From: Cloeon dipterum
Lineage: Eukaryota; Arthropoda; Insecta; Ephemeroptera; Baetidae
Assembly (NCBI RefSeq): GCF_949628265.1
Contig: NC_088788.1
Location: 8,060,001 to 8,124,000 of the forward strand
Reading direction: 5' to 3'
DNA length: 64,000 nt
Position 1 is the stretch's first letter. Each line of letters starts with the position of its first letter. A program made the translations under genes and the position numbers. Of this stretch, positions 1-11,716 are shown in pieces. Below the pieces are notes generated by a model. That model made no database searches and had not been told where the DNA came from. It was given only the letters and a program-made list of their open reading frames with translations.

Positions 1-98
1 AGGGTTGATAAATCCCTCCCGGTTCTAAAATGATTTATTAAATGGTTTAAAACTCACTCTAAATAATTAATTTGATTTCATGCCTCATTTTAATTTAG

Positions 99-1225
99 TC
101 CCTTTAGTGGATCCAAAGAAAATATGCGCGCAGTGGCCGGCACCTTGGAGTGGAAGCGGCCTCGTTCGATTCACAACGTAACCGCAATTATAGAAGATGG
201 CGATGTTCGAAGCGGCTCTGGATTTCTGGCCCTGTTCAAAGTGGACCCACCGTTCCAATTCGACTGCTACACGAAAGCCGTGCAGCTGCCCGATCATTTC
301 ATTGAGTCTTTGCCGGGCACAGTCATGACGACCACAGGCTGGGGCCACATGGTGAGAGTTGTGAATCGTAATTTCATATAAATTGCCTGCGTATTTTTTC
401 AGTTTTGTGATTTAAAATGGCTTTTCTCGAATCTTATACACTATGACTAATTATTATTTTTATTTGAAAAGCGTAAAGCAAATAGAGACGTTCTGGAAGG
501 TGTTCACTCAAAATATTGAGAAAAAAATTAAAATTTCCCGGATTTTACGGCTTTTTTAACCATTTATTAAAAAGATCAACACTTCATTTAGCGTAGATTT
601 ATACGTCAAACAATAATTTTCTGGGCACTAACCCTTTCTATCCCTCTTCCACCCATCTGAAAAAAGTAACTCTTGTCTAAAAATGGTTTAACGGAATTTT
701 TCGTTTTGGAAATTTTCACTTTTTAAAATACTCGTGATTTTTCTGAGCAATGAGTAAAGCTGGACATTTTCGACGGTTGCTATTTCAAAATTCTCTTATG
801 CTGCACGAGAATTTTGTTTTGGAGTTAAAAGTACATCTGATGAGGACGTGCTCTTTATATTTCTTTTTTTACAAAATTAGAGTGAATCCACTTAATGAAA
901 TAACCTCAATCGTATTTTTTTTATTTAGATGCCTGATCAGTATGAACCGTCAGATATGCTCATGAAGTTCGAGCTATCGGTCGTGTCCAAAGCCGTGTGC
1001 TACAAGAAGAATGTAATTGAAATGCTACACTTTATGTGCGCCAATGAAGCCAGAAACGAGACCATCGGCAGTGGTGATTGCGTCCGTCGAGGCTGGGGCT
1101 CCCCGCTCATTTTCAACGGTGAACTGCGTGGTGTCCTCCTCCTTTTCCTAAAATGCGATGTGCCAGATCTGTACGTGGAGATCTCCCTCCTCCGCAGATG
1201 GATCTCATTGTACACCGGCGTTTGA
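99..1225 (+). CDS. Trypsin-like serine protease homologue, 3' part (5' end outside window)
   Basis: Two exons are visible, about 99-351 and 929-1225, joined in phase 0 across a GT-AG intron. The first carries the strand before the usual LP and GWG motifs of chymotrypsin-fold proteases (AVQLP..., then TTTGWGH). The second carries a cysteine-rich part and ends with the family's C-terminal helix (LLRRWISLY). The GDSGGP box that holds the catalytic serine reads GDCVRRGWGSPL, so the nucleophile appears to be missing. The protein is then a non-catalytic serine protease homologue, a class common in insect haemolymph and immunity. The His and Asp regions are not fully in the window, so the N-terminal clip or signal region cannot be judged. 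AATAAA signals follow at about 1256 and 1300. The family call is fairly sure; loss of activity is inferred from the motif only. Confidence 0.72.
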
Positions 1226-1431
1226 TTTTATTTTTTGCTTTATGTAATACTTAGAAATAAAAGGGCTCACCGAATTCAATAATTTATTTTATATGTGGCC
1301 AATAAAGTGAATTGATAACTATAGAATAACAACCGAAAATTATATTACTACTACAATTGCAGTAATGGCTAGAATTGTAATTTGTTCATATTTTTAGTTT
1401 TAACAGTATTTTCTACTTGCCGTAATTCACC

Positions 1432-1712
1432 AGTTGCTGAAAACTAAAATCGGTTAAGCCAATCGCCGTAGAATCGCGAAAAACAATTTTTTTTAGAACT
1501 ATAAAAAATATTTTCCAACGTTTCTACAGCGAATGGCTCTGCTGATTTTGGTTTTCAGCCAGTCAAAAGAAAGCATATTAAGTGAAGAATGCAGAGTACC
1601 AGGATTGAGTCTGAAATTGCAGCGGAAGTTTCTTAAATTAAATTTATTACGAAAGTATACGGTGGCGCCATCTGTTGGCGGCTTCCAACACTAAAGGTTT
1701 ACATACGCAACT
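1432..1712 (+). repeat. Foldback repeat copy carrying a GGCGCCATCTGTTGG core
   Basis: Arms at about 1432-1476 and 1522-1566 are inverted copies of each other (GCTGAAAAC.AAAATC...GCC.ATCGC.GTAGAA). The element continues to a conserved tail, GGTGGCGCCATCTGTTGGCG, near 1663-1682. The same arms and tail occur at 48392-48796, and a single arm lies near 18945. No coding capacity is seen, so it is a non-autonomous DNA element. Confidence 0.65.
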
Positions 1713-1734
1713 GGTATTTAAAAGTGTTTTTTTC

Positions 1735-1850
1735 TTACTTTCTCCAAAATTTATACCGCACTTGACCATATTTTCGTAGCAGATTCTGATTCCCCTTATT
1801 AAGATCTATCCAACGACGGTGCTTGAGACTTTTTGGAAAAACTTTATTTT
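1735..1850 (+). repeat. Dispersed repeat (second family), copy 1
   Basis: About 100 bp around GACCATATTTTC..AGCA.ATTCTGATTCC...AAGATCTATCCAACG. Diverged copies lie at about 7115-7225 (same strand) and at about 47195-47290 (reverse strand). No terminal repeats or coding sequence could be defined. Confidence 0.5.
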
Positions 1851-2758
1851 TTGTTGTATAATAAAAAAGAGAGACCGTCCTCGCACCAGTTCAAAGTAAT
1901 TTTTCAACTATTTTTAATTTTCTATAATCATTGGAAAGGCCACAATTTACAATTATTGCCAACAGCGCTCAGATTTTATTTTAAAAAGTCAAGATAAAAA
2001 TATTTAAGAAATTTTGAAACTTTATGAATCTTACACTTTTGAGCAATTTCTCTCGATCATTCACGGATTTTATTCAGCAGGGGAAGCATCCCCTCTCCAT
2101 ATACTCCAGCCCTATTTTATATTTTAAAGCCTCAGTGGAGGAGAAGGAAAACTGTAGATAAGTCGTGCCGCGCTTGCTTCTGCAACCCTTACTACTTATA
2201 TACTCTCACGAACAGTAAGTTTTATCGTTTTAAATTGAATTTTCTATCTCTTTATACTTCCACTTTAATTATATTAATTGTTTCCGATGCAAAAATTCCT
2301 CATTATTTCTTAATAAAAATTGTTTGACGGGAGATGGAGTTTATCTGATTGAACTAATTTATAATTTACTTGGTCTCAATGCCTTTTTTACAATTAAAAC
2401 AGAAACTTTCGGCACATAATTAAATGGGAGGAAGAGTTTAATGTAAAATCTTTTAGTTTATTTGAGGAATTCATAGAAATTTTGCTTCTGAGAATACATT
2501 CTTACATCTCTGAAATTACCGGCATTCCTAAATCTGCTCGTTTCTTGGTTTACAGAAGATATTTTTAAATTGTTAGGATGCCTCTTCGCATTCAAGAACC
2601 AAGCTTGACATTTTTCGTGCACTGAGAATTTTTAACGATTTAGTTTGACGAAAAATTTACTATTGTGGCATTTAGAAAATCTTTTTTACATTCTTCGGAT
2701 GGTTTTGTTATCTATAAATTCCAGAATTTTGAGGAATTCTTTTTGCTCAGCTAGAAAA

Positions 2759-5700
2759 ATGGTGGATAAAAGACGTAAGAAGAAAAAAGAAACAGACAAA
2801 TCAGGTAAATATAATCGCAACAAATATCCCAATCAATCAAATGAAAATTAAAACCTTTCTCAGCTACCGAGCAGAGTCCTCAGCAGGGCAGCAACGAGGA
2901 CAACCTAGCCGCCGCCGTGGGAGGCCTGAGGCTCGATGTGTCCGCCGGGGCCGCCGCTGCGGGTCTCTCGTCGCCAGATGAATCAGGGGCGTCTGCTCTC
3001 CTAAGCGGCACGACCAGCCCTGAATCGTCCATGTCGGTCACGAGTCCAAGGTCGTCGGTTACGAGTCCAAGCTCGTCAATCCTGAGCCCCAGCGACAAAG
3101 CCATGCATCCCAGGTTGATTAATATATGCGAAAAACGGAAAATTAATTTTTTTGGAATTATTTTTCCATCGAATATTTTTACTTTTTACTTAAAAAATAT
3201 AGATTTGTGTGTTTGCAATTATGGAGGTCAGTCGGCGTCAGAGCTGGGCACCGCACCGTTCAAAAACACATTACGATTTCAAGTTTAATTCTGTACTGAG
3301 CTTCTCGGCTTTAAAAGATTCATTGGAAACACTGAAAACCAAACCAATCGTGGTTAAATTACCCTTAAAAACATTTTTTGAAGTAAAAAAATGCCTGCGG
3401 TCTTACAGTGAATTAATTTTTAAATTTTAATTGCCAGTGTATTTATTCATCTGTAAAGTTGCAGTACTTTACCTTTGGAAAATCTAGATTTTTTCACGTA
3501 TTTACGGAAATTTAAATTTTTATTTGCAGGGATAAAGTCTTTATTGATGAAAATTTCGTTGAGCGAGATCGAAACAAAAAATCTGATGTTGCTCCTGATG
3601 TTAAGAGTGTTAAGAACGTGCTCGCTAATCACTTCAAGGTTACATTCGAGGACATGAACTTGAAAATTATCAAATATTCTGTGGACATGAAAATCAATAA
3701 CAGAGATGGAGAGAAGGAATGCCCAAAAGCACTCAAGGGGTAAATCTATTTTTGTTGTATATCATTCTGTAATTCTTTGAAATTATTTTCAACCCAGGGC
3801 TGCCATGAAGGAATTCTGCAAACAGTATATCACAGGTTGCTCTCCTGCGTTCGATGGCGAAAATCAACTGTTCTGCAAAGAAACCCCATCGTTAAAAGTG
3901 AATCCTGTAAAAATTTAATTTTCTTTCAAGTGTATGAATAAATTAATTAAATGGGTGGATTTCAGGACACGAAAATAGTGACATTAACTGAGGACGGCTC
4001 CAGCATTAAAGTCTTTGTCCAAGTGACGAAGATTGAAAGTGATCCGCTGTGCTTGCAAGACATCAGCACTTACGCACAAACAGATACTAAAGGAAAGGAG
4101 GGATGTCGCAAAGCACCTCAGGCCGCCTTGCAGGCCCTGGAAGTGGTGCTTCGCCAGGCTGGAACGAACAACGCTGAGTTCGAGAATTTAAATTTTAGCA
4201 ATTATTCAAATCATCGGTGCAATTTATTTCGCTAAAAACCAGCTCGTGAAATCTTTTGAAAACAGAAGGATTTTCGTGGTTATGGCTGTGTTTTTTTCAT
4301 TTTTGTTTTTAAGTTCAATATATAATTAATGGACTGCTACATTCGGGACAAAAAACGTACGCAGGTTTTAAAAGACGAAATGTCAAGGGTCAAAGGACAA
4401 AATTGGCAGGGGGTCCGGCAAACTCTACGAAATTTACATAAAAAAATCAGTAGAGACGCCTGAAAAACTTTTAAACTTAAGTATCTACCTCCCCTCTCGC
4501 CGAGCCCGATCGAACTAACACCAAATTAGAAGTCCTAAGATCAAGGTCAATGGTCACTACTAAAAATTTTGGGTTATAAACAAAATTTTGGAAAGTGCTT
4601 AGGCTTTTGGAATTTTGAAAACACTACATTAAAGATGTTCCATGACATATGTGTGAACTTGTGCGAGAATTTTTGAGTGACGTGGGTTTCTTTTTTGGTT
4701 TTGAGTACTTCAAAAATCGAAAAATAAATCCCACTGTTTGTATATTCCCTATTTTGCCTTAATTCTATTCTCTTTCATTGTAGATTTATGCGAGTCGGTC
4801 GAAGCTTTTTCGATACTACACGAGACCCTGCGATTGTCCCTAAATCTAAAAAGGAAAAAAAGATTGATGAGGATGAAAAGCGAAAAATTGATATCCGAAT
4901 TGGAGCATTTCAGGGTAGCTCTCTAGGAGAATCCAAAGAAATCAAAATTCCTTTCTACCTAAATGTAGATGGTGAGCGGCTTGGATAGAATTCAAATAGA
5001 AACTAGAAATCATGTGTAATCAATTTCCAGTATCCTGCAAGGCATTCCCTTTGCATACAATGAACGTGGTAGAATTGTACGTAGAAAATTTTTCAAAAGA
5101 CCAAGCTGCCTTACTGAACTATTTGAAACGTATTTTAAATTTTTTTCATTATTTTGAGAGCTCTATTAAATCTCAATATTCACAGATGTCAAGGTGATTT
5201 ACTATCCTCCCTTCAAGAACGGCAAAAAGAGATATGTCCGCATCACCGCAATTGCTGGGAAACCGAGAGATGAAAGGTTGGTTTGGGGGCTGCTCTTGTT
5301 AATAAATTAATTACAGATTTCTCAATCATACCAGGTTCAAGATTGACAAAGATAAAATGGAAAAAATGATTTCCGTGGAACAGTACTTTAAGGATAAATA
5401 TGGCGTCAGAAATATCGGAAACGATTATCCGTGCCTGCAAACTGGGAGCGGAAACAAGATCAACTGCTTTCCAATGCAGGTGAGCCCTTTCTATTAGTGC
5501 GTCGGTGTGATTTGACAATGAGTTTTACTTTAATTTTTATCGGCAGTATTGCTATTTAGCACCTCTCAAGTACCAAACGCCGTTTAAGAAGGTTGACAGT
5601 CGAGTGGTCGATGATATGATAAAAGTAGCTGCCGGGTTGGAGGTTGCTACCCGCCAGTCCGAAATCGACAAGATTGTGAGTGTTAATTTTGATTTCCAAC

Positions 5701-8700
5701 TGGAGAATTTGATTAATAATTAACATCTATACTTAGGTGGGAAGTTTGAAACTGAATGATGACAGTTGCGTGAAGGATTTTGGCATCAAAGTTGGGCGAG
5801 AAATGACTAAAGTGAATGGCAAGGTCTTGCCCAAGCCCAAGTTGCGTTATATTAAAAACGAGGAACAGGCGAAAGTGGACGTAGAAGTCAAAACAGAAGG
5901 AAAATGGTCCATAGCCGACGACCATCGCATGACATACCTGTCATTCAACAAGGCCGAAATTGCTTCTATAAAAGTCGTTTATATTAAACATCCTAATAAT
6001 CCAAATAATCCAAATAATCCAAATAATAAAAAGGATGATGACACTGCTGCATTAGCTACAAACGCGGAGTAAGTATATTAATCTTTTGATTTTTCCACTG
6101 TTGACCAACTGTTTATTTTAGAGTTTTAAAGCACAAATTGTATGACCGTGCACAAAAGCATGGTATGAATCTTAAACAAACAGACTACGATTCAGTAGTG
6201 CTCGAACCGACGGACAATAAACTTGATCTGGAAATAAAACTGCAGGAACAACTCGTCGACAAGAAAGAGCGCGTAGTTTATCTTGTGCTGATACCTGAAA
6301 AACCCATTGGAAATGAGAATCCTTACAGTAAGTTCCAAAATTAAACTTATCGCAGCTGAACAAAAATTCTCAAATTTATTTCCCCAAAAATTATTAGAAG
6401 AAATGAAATGCAGTTGTGCTTTTGATATATTTCTACAGAAAAGGTTCTGCTCTACTACTTTCGGCAACTGCTTGCAGAGCAGGAACTTCTCTGTTAAAAA
6501 AAATGGATTCATAAACAGCTCGCTACACACCGAGGAAGCTGCATCACATAATATTAATCATAGCAACCTCTCGTGCTTCTGCATTTTATTAACAATATAA
6601 CAATCATCAAACATCATATCCAACAATTTTTCCTATTTCACAGCGATTGTGAAGGAAATTTTGGAGAAGAAAAATGGACGCTTGACTCAGTGCTTCAAGA
6701 TTAGCAAAGCATTTCCTGTAGATGGGAATAAAAATCAAATGTACAGCAATATCATCTTGAAAATCAACGCCAAATTAGGAGGGAAAAGCCATGTCTTGGC
6801 CGGCGGGTGAGTTTTTTAACCTCTCAAAGTTTTAAGGCAAATCAATAAATGAATATCCGCAGGTTCTTGCCTAAAACGTTTTTCGTTGAAGGAGTGAACG
6901 ACTTCATGATCATGGGGGCGGACGTCACTCACCCTTCACCAGGGTCGAAAGGTCCCTCAATAGCAGCTGTGAGTTATTTCTCATCTTTGATTTAAAGTGG
7001 TGGCTTGATGTAAAAGGAAACAATTGAAAAAAATTAGAAATGTGCAGGCTGAAGCAGAGAGTTAATAATAATAATTGTTAGTTTATTTTTTCTGCAGAGT
7101 GTGCAACAAAATAATCGGTAGTTGCTAAAGTTTACATTAAAATTTTCCCTGTTTACTATAAAATTTCCGTTGCTTCACCATATTTTCTAAGCATAGATTT
7201 TGATTCCTCTCATCGAGATCTATTCAACGGGAAATCTTAATAGTTGTGAAATAAAATAAGACTTCAAGAGAGATGCTCCAGTCAAAAACAATGAAACGAA
7301 AAAATTGATTTCAGGTGACAGCAAGCTATACGGAGGACCTGTTCAGCTATAACATGAATTGGCGAGTGCAGCCGCCAAAGAAGGAGATAATTACCGACCT
7401 TCAGGAAATGACCCGGGCTCACTTCGATTTCCACAAGAAGAGCAATGGAACAAAAAGTGATCCCAAAAAGGTCATCTTTTTCAGGGACGGTGTCAGTGAC
7501 ACCATGTTTGCTACAGTAGTTTTTTCCAGGTGAAAACATTAACAGTGCTAACAGATGGGTGTTTTAGGTCCTGCGTGAGGAGTTGAGATACATCAAGAAC
7601 GCATATAAGTCGCACGCAGTGGGAAAAGGTAAAAAAAGACCCGAATTAAAAGTCACTTACATTGTGGTGCAGAAGAGAAACCACACCAGGTGAGTTATAT
7701 TACAAAGCATATAAGAAGCTGCTTCAAAGATAAACAGTTATTATTTCCTGAATATCGAATGGAAATTTTAGGTTCTTTGATCCAAATAAAACAAATACAC
7801 TTCGGAAGTGTGACGCAATTCCCAACGAAGAATGTTGTAACGTAGAGCCTGGTTTCACCGTCGACTCCACGATTACCCATCCTTGGCAGAGGGACTTTTT
7901 CCTCGTCAGCCAATACAGCAAAAAGGTATTATGACTAACGTGTAGGGCCACTCTGGGTTTCAATAAAAGTTTCAATTTTTTGCCTCACACGTGTTCACTC
8001 TTGGTATACGTTTACAAATGGACCACAAACTATCCACCGGCTTTCCCGGCGCGATGGGTAGAGGAACATTATTACATATATTATAAATATAACGTGCTAT
8101 TTGTCAGTTCTCCAAATTCGCTGAGATTGTAGCTTGATCACTCAAAGACGCTAAGACATAAAACCAAACTAATACATTCCCTTTTTCATTGTCTTAAATT
8201 TTAAAATACAAATTATGTTCAAACTAGAAATTATCAGCGGGTGCCAGATTCATGCGACACGCAGATATGGCGTCCGGTGGATAATGGCGCGAACAAACGG
8301 TCATACGTGAGAAATGCGCGAAAAGAACCAAGTTTTCGTCAATATTGTGACATAATTTGCATTACTTTTGCACTAATTGTGTCTTTTGGTTCGTAAAAAC
8401 AAACTGTTGACACTCGTACGGCAATCCAAAGAGAGCTTTTTGCTTCCCACTTTCAGACTTCATCTTGGATCTGCGCAGTGCGAATCGATCTTATCGTACA
8501 TCTGGCCCCCGCTGGATATGATCAAATTGGCATTTTTTCATTCTATTTAAAAATCCATTTGTTCGGATGTGGTCTTCATGAAATTTCTAAATCTTCTTCA
8601 AAGGGCACAGTTCGACCGACGAGGTACAGAGTCCTCCACGATGAGAACAATTTGAAGGATCATGAGATTGAGCAGTTGGCCTTCGACCTGTGCCACGTGT

Positions 8701-8995
8701 ACACGAGGTGCAATAAAAGCGTCTCATACCCTGCGCCGACCTACTACGCTCACCTGGCCGCGGCAAGGGCCAGGCATTTCTATGGCAACGTCAGCATCCC
8801 TGATGACCCAAACCAGTGAGTTTGTTATGCTGTATTTTTTTTACTGATATTTGACTTTCTTGCAATTTTTTGTTCAGGTCTGATACTGAGAAAGAGGCTG
8901 CGTGGATTGCAAAAGTCGGCGAGGTCAACGGAAATAAAGGAGCAAATGTCGACTTGCCAGATGATTTAAAAAAACATCCAATGTTCTTTGTGTAG
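2759..8995 (+). CDS. AGO2: Argonaute protein, AGO2 class (siRNA slicer)
   Basis: Nineteen exons: 2759-2804, 2864-3113, 3530-3739, 3798-3897, 3966-4216, 4784-4971, 5031-5129, 5186-5276, 5335-5479, 5547-5675, 5737-6068, 6122-6327, 6644-6806, 6863-6968, 7315-7515, 7568-7689, 7772-7925, 8604-8815, 8878-8995. They give 1040 residues. Order: Ala/Ser/Pro-rich N-terminus (to about residue 98), N domain, linker with VGRSFF, PAZ (about 350-460, with EQYFKDKYG and DYPCLQTG), MID, and PIWI (about 683 to the end). The slicer tetrad is present: Asp757 in GADVTHP, Glu796 in KKEIITDL, Asp830 in FFRDGVSD, His981 in YYAHLAAARAR. The chain ends in MFFV, close to the family's usual MYFV/MYFA end. Divergence from the near-invariant AGO1 type and the low-complexity N-terminus point to AGO2, which loads siRNAs for antiviral and transposon RNAi in the cytoplasm. 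Intron 17 holds a MITE. Confidence 0.93.
5989..6027 (+). repeat. Coding tandem repeat (Asn-Asn-Pro units) in AGO2
   Basis: A 9-bp unit (AATAATCCA) is repeated four times inside exon 11. It encodes an Asn/Pro run (PNNPNNPNNPNN) in the linker before MID. Such slippage-prone repeats commonly vary in length between individuals. Confidence 0.8.
7115..7225 (+). repeat. Dispersed repeat (second family), copy 2, in AGO2 intron 14
   Basis: Diverged match to 1735-1850 (CACCATATTTTCTAAGCA, then TTTTGATTCCTCTCATCGAG and ATCTATTCAACG). It fills part of the 346-bp intron 6969-7314 and has no coding capacity. Confidence 0.45.
8235..8514 (+). mobile_element. MITE family 1, copy 1 (in AGO2 intron 17)
   Basis: 280-bp element with terminal inverted repeats: CAGCGGGTGCCAGAT... 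at the left and ...ATCTGGCCCCCGCTG at the right. It is colinear with 40229-40505 and, in reverse, with 44743-45018, at clearly high identity throughout. The CAG...CTG ends resemble hAT-type elements, but I could not find convincing 8-bp target duplications. No ORF, so non-autonomous. Confidence 0.85.
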
Positions 8996-9500
8996 AAGAA
9001 CTTTTCGCGTTTTTTATTCATATTTTTTGTTATGCATCTGTTTATAAAGACAAACAGTTTAGATTGATTTAATTTGATTGCAAGAGAAGTCAATATTTAG
9101 CAATAAATTCATAGATTTCGTCCAATTGCCTTTCAAAAGTGAAAAGGAATTCTCAGAGAATATTTGAATTTTTTGAATAATCATTTTTTGTTACTTAATG
9201 GTGGAATTTAAACCTGAAAAATAAACTTTGTTGTGAAAAACCACAAGAATTATTTATTTACTGCTTCGGCTATACTTACAAAAGCATCTTGATTAGTTTT
9301 GAGGGCTTGTGCGTGAGTGAAATCAAATAATAAATATACATTCAGAAATGGGAACTCCTGTTCATATCTGCGTTTAACTATTCCGATCAGTTTTGTTTAG
9401 AGAGAAGGATGCATCTCATTGTTAGTTTTGACCTAAAAATATTTCTGTTAAATTTAAGAAAAAAACGTTTAACATTAATTTCAGTATTATATTTTATATT
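8996..9500. other. AGO2 3' untranslated region and spacer
   Basis: AT-rich. AATAAA signals at about 9102 and 9221 fit the 3' end of AGO2. Nothing else is recognised. Confidence 0.5.
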
Positions 9501-9509
9501 AAATGTTAT

Positions 9510-9819
9510 TCCACTTCAAAGGGGTTCGATTTCGTCTCATGTTCGATTTCCATGGTGATCAGCTGATGTAGATATTCAGTTAAAATGTTGAGTCTGCTGA
9601 AAAGCTTTTCATAAAAATCTATAAGCAGCCGCTTGGTTCGAGACTCTCGACCCGATCGAACACTTCCTCATTCCAACGTTCCGATCCATCTTTAAAGACT
9701 GCTACTAAAAACCTGTGTAGTAATAATTTAAAAAATTTGTCTGTAATAACGGTATTAACTCTATTTTTCGTCAAACATACAGCCTGCTCTACTATTTTTT
9801 CCACCAGTGAGCTGCGCAT
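9510..9819 (-). pseudogene. Open-frame remnant of an unrecognised protein (frames conflict)
   Basis: Reading leftwards from 9819, one frame encodes a helical, charged stretch (…FLVAVFKDGSERWNEEVFD…) and stops at 9619. The adjacent frame continues with an equally protein-like stretch (…RLLIDFYEKLFSRLNILTEY…) and stops near 9510. The two halves look like one helical polypeptide interrupted by a one-base shift near 9650. It could be a decayed gene, a duplicate of the gene at 10135-10589, or an assembly indel. I do not recognise the family. Confidence 0.3.
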
Positions 9820-10134
9820 GTTGCATACTTCTCATTTCCGCAGGCGTTTTTATGAGCGATTAATTACTTATTGTTGATAATCTTTTAATCTCCTATAGCT
9901 ATAAACCTTATAAATTATTTGAATACAATCTGGCAGATTTTCTTCGTGTAAAGTGTGTGATATCTAAATTCCGCCTTTAACATTGTTTATACAGGAAAAA
10001 TTTTAATAAACATGATTGTTTTCTTTTTGAAAAATTCACAAACTTACCATCTCAGAGTAATAGTATAGAGTATAAGAAATGCAAACAGTTTGAGTAGTTT
10101 CTATAATTAACAATTAATTTTCCAGCTGACAAAT

Positions 10135-10589
10135 TTATACGGCAAGAGAGCGCGTGCCCTTCTCCTTTTGGATCACCTCTTTGAGGTGCCACCTCACATC
10201 GTCAAGGCGCTTGTACATTTTTATGTAAGGAAAATCCACTCGGCTCAGTCGTCGTCTCTCCCGTTCCCGAGAGGTTCTCCTGCACGGCCCAGCCTGCATT
10301 CCACATTTGATCTGACCAGTATTTGAGAACTTTGAGCAGGAACTCGTCAGGGTCGGTGATCAGGTCGTCCTCATTAACACACGGTTGTATCAGTTTCAGC
10401 GTGTCAGGTGCGTTGTTTGCCGTGTCCGTTTCTGGCAACCCTCCGCGCTTCAGGGCTTGGCTCTCATGTCGAGCTTCATGGCCCAGCACTGAAATCAATT
10501 TTTAAAAATTCGCAGAAATAATAGAGGAAGGTTTAATTCTGTACCTGAGCGAGGCCGAGCACGAGGATTAGAACAACTGCGGATTTCAT
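10135..10589 (-). CDS. Putative small secreted protein, reading frame uncertain
   Basis: Exon 1 (10589-10545) starts with ATG and encodes a typical signal peptide (MKSAVVLILVLGLAQ), ending at a GT donor. The acceptor at 10489-10490 opens exon 2 at 10488. The obvious open frame in exon 2 (…EFLLKVLKYWSDQMWNAGW…, stop at 10202) is one base out of register with exon 1. A second frame, in register with exon 1, is open at the 3' side and encodes a helical tail (…MYKRLDDVRWHLKEVIQKEK…, stop at 10135-10137). The gene is therefore either broken, carries an assembly error, or is spliced in a way I have not found. Function is unknown; the leader suggests secretion. Confidence 0.35.
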
Positions 10590-11716
10590 GTTGCTTCTTT
10601 GTCTAGATTTTGTTCAACTGACAACTTTGCGGAAAAGAGTCACACTTTTATACAAAAATCATTCATGGGTATTTTTATCTTTGTTATATTTTCCTCGTGC
10701 TTAATTTGTTTCCAGTTAATGGCAATAGTGACGTTATTTTCAATCGATATGTCTAAGGAAATTAATAAAAATTATGGACCGAAAATAGGAATGAGATCTT
10801 TTGAAAGCAGGTGTTTCTGCAAAGTTTCCGCATGTTTATTTCAAAGAATTTAAACAACAATTTAGATCCTGGTTTTGATCTATGAAACATTTTCTTTCAA
10901 CGAATTACTTGTTTTCTAAAATGGCCACCCAGGTTTATAGGGATATTCAAGGATTTTAAGCTAAACTATTCATAGATATTAAATTTTTTACAGTTAATAA
11001 AACCGAAAGCAATTATCAGATGTGGGATGTGGGTTAAATAGAAAATTTAATTTATATCCGAGCAACTTCCAAAGCATCAAATAATTTGTACACTAACAGA
11101 ACGGTCATCGTTTAGTCACAATTTGTTCCTACAGTAAAAATTATTTAATCTCTTACGATGTGCAAAAATGTTCGATTTTGGGAAGTATAAGTCGCCGCTA
11201 TATCTGTCATAATTGCAAAAAAATCTCAATTTTAGCCTCTTGAACTTTCCTGATGCACTGAAGGGTTTTAAGGGTGCTCAAATCCTGCTGTTTTACGCAT
11301 GTAAAACAATCCATAGCACATTTAATCTAAATCTGTTTATGTAAATAATCCAACTAAGGCATTCATTTCTTCAAATGTGGCCTTCTTGTATTTTTTAGTT
11401 TTAAAATGGATGTTTAGCGAAGAGGGTGAAAAATAACCGCTCGGAATTTTGGACAGTTACTCTGCTTTTTATCATATATATGTTGCCATAGGTGAAACTT
11501 GTAAATCAAAAAGCTGAACTGCTTTGTGCATAGAAAATCCTATAGAAATTTTTAATGTTCTGCTACATGTTTTTCTCTTCGTCAAATAATAGTGCGCTTT
11601 GGGTAGAAGCCGAAACTATATAGTTGAGCGAAAGAAAGAAAATTATCCCTTTTTAAAAATTTTATAACACTTTAAATATTTTCAATTTGAATACGCTCAT
11701 TAAAATTAATTTAATT
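10590..11716. other. AT-rich spacer
   Basis: No gene, RNA or clear repeat was found in this stretch. Confidence 0.5.

Larger units (their letters stand above)
1226..2150. other. Spacer between the protease homologue and the Argonaute gene
   Basis: AT-rich spacer without a convincing gene. It holds one copy of the foldback repeat described at 1432-1712, followed directly by a copy of a second dispersed repeat at about 1735-1850. A probable 5' untranslated exon of the Argonaute gene ends near 2213 at a GTAAGT donor. It would splice to the acceptor at 2749-2750, just upstream of the start codon. Confidence 0.5.

Noticed and set aside
8604-8660. Loss of the slicer histidine in AGO2 (RYRVLHDEN where others have HYHVLWDDN)
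   Set aside because: The catalytic His of human AGO2 (H807) lies further on in YYAHLVAFRAR, and that His is present here as YYAHLAAARAR.
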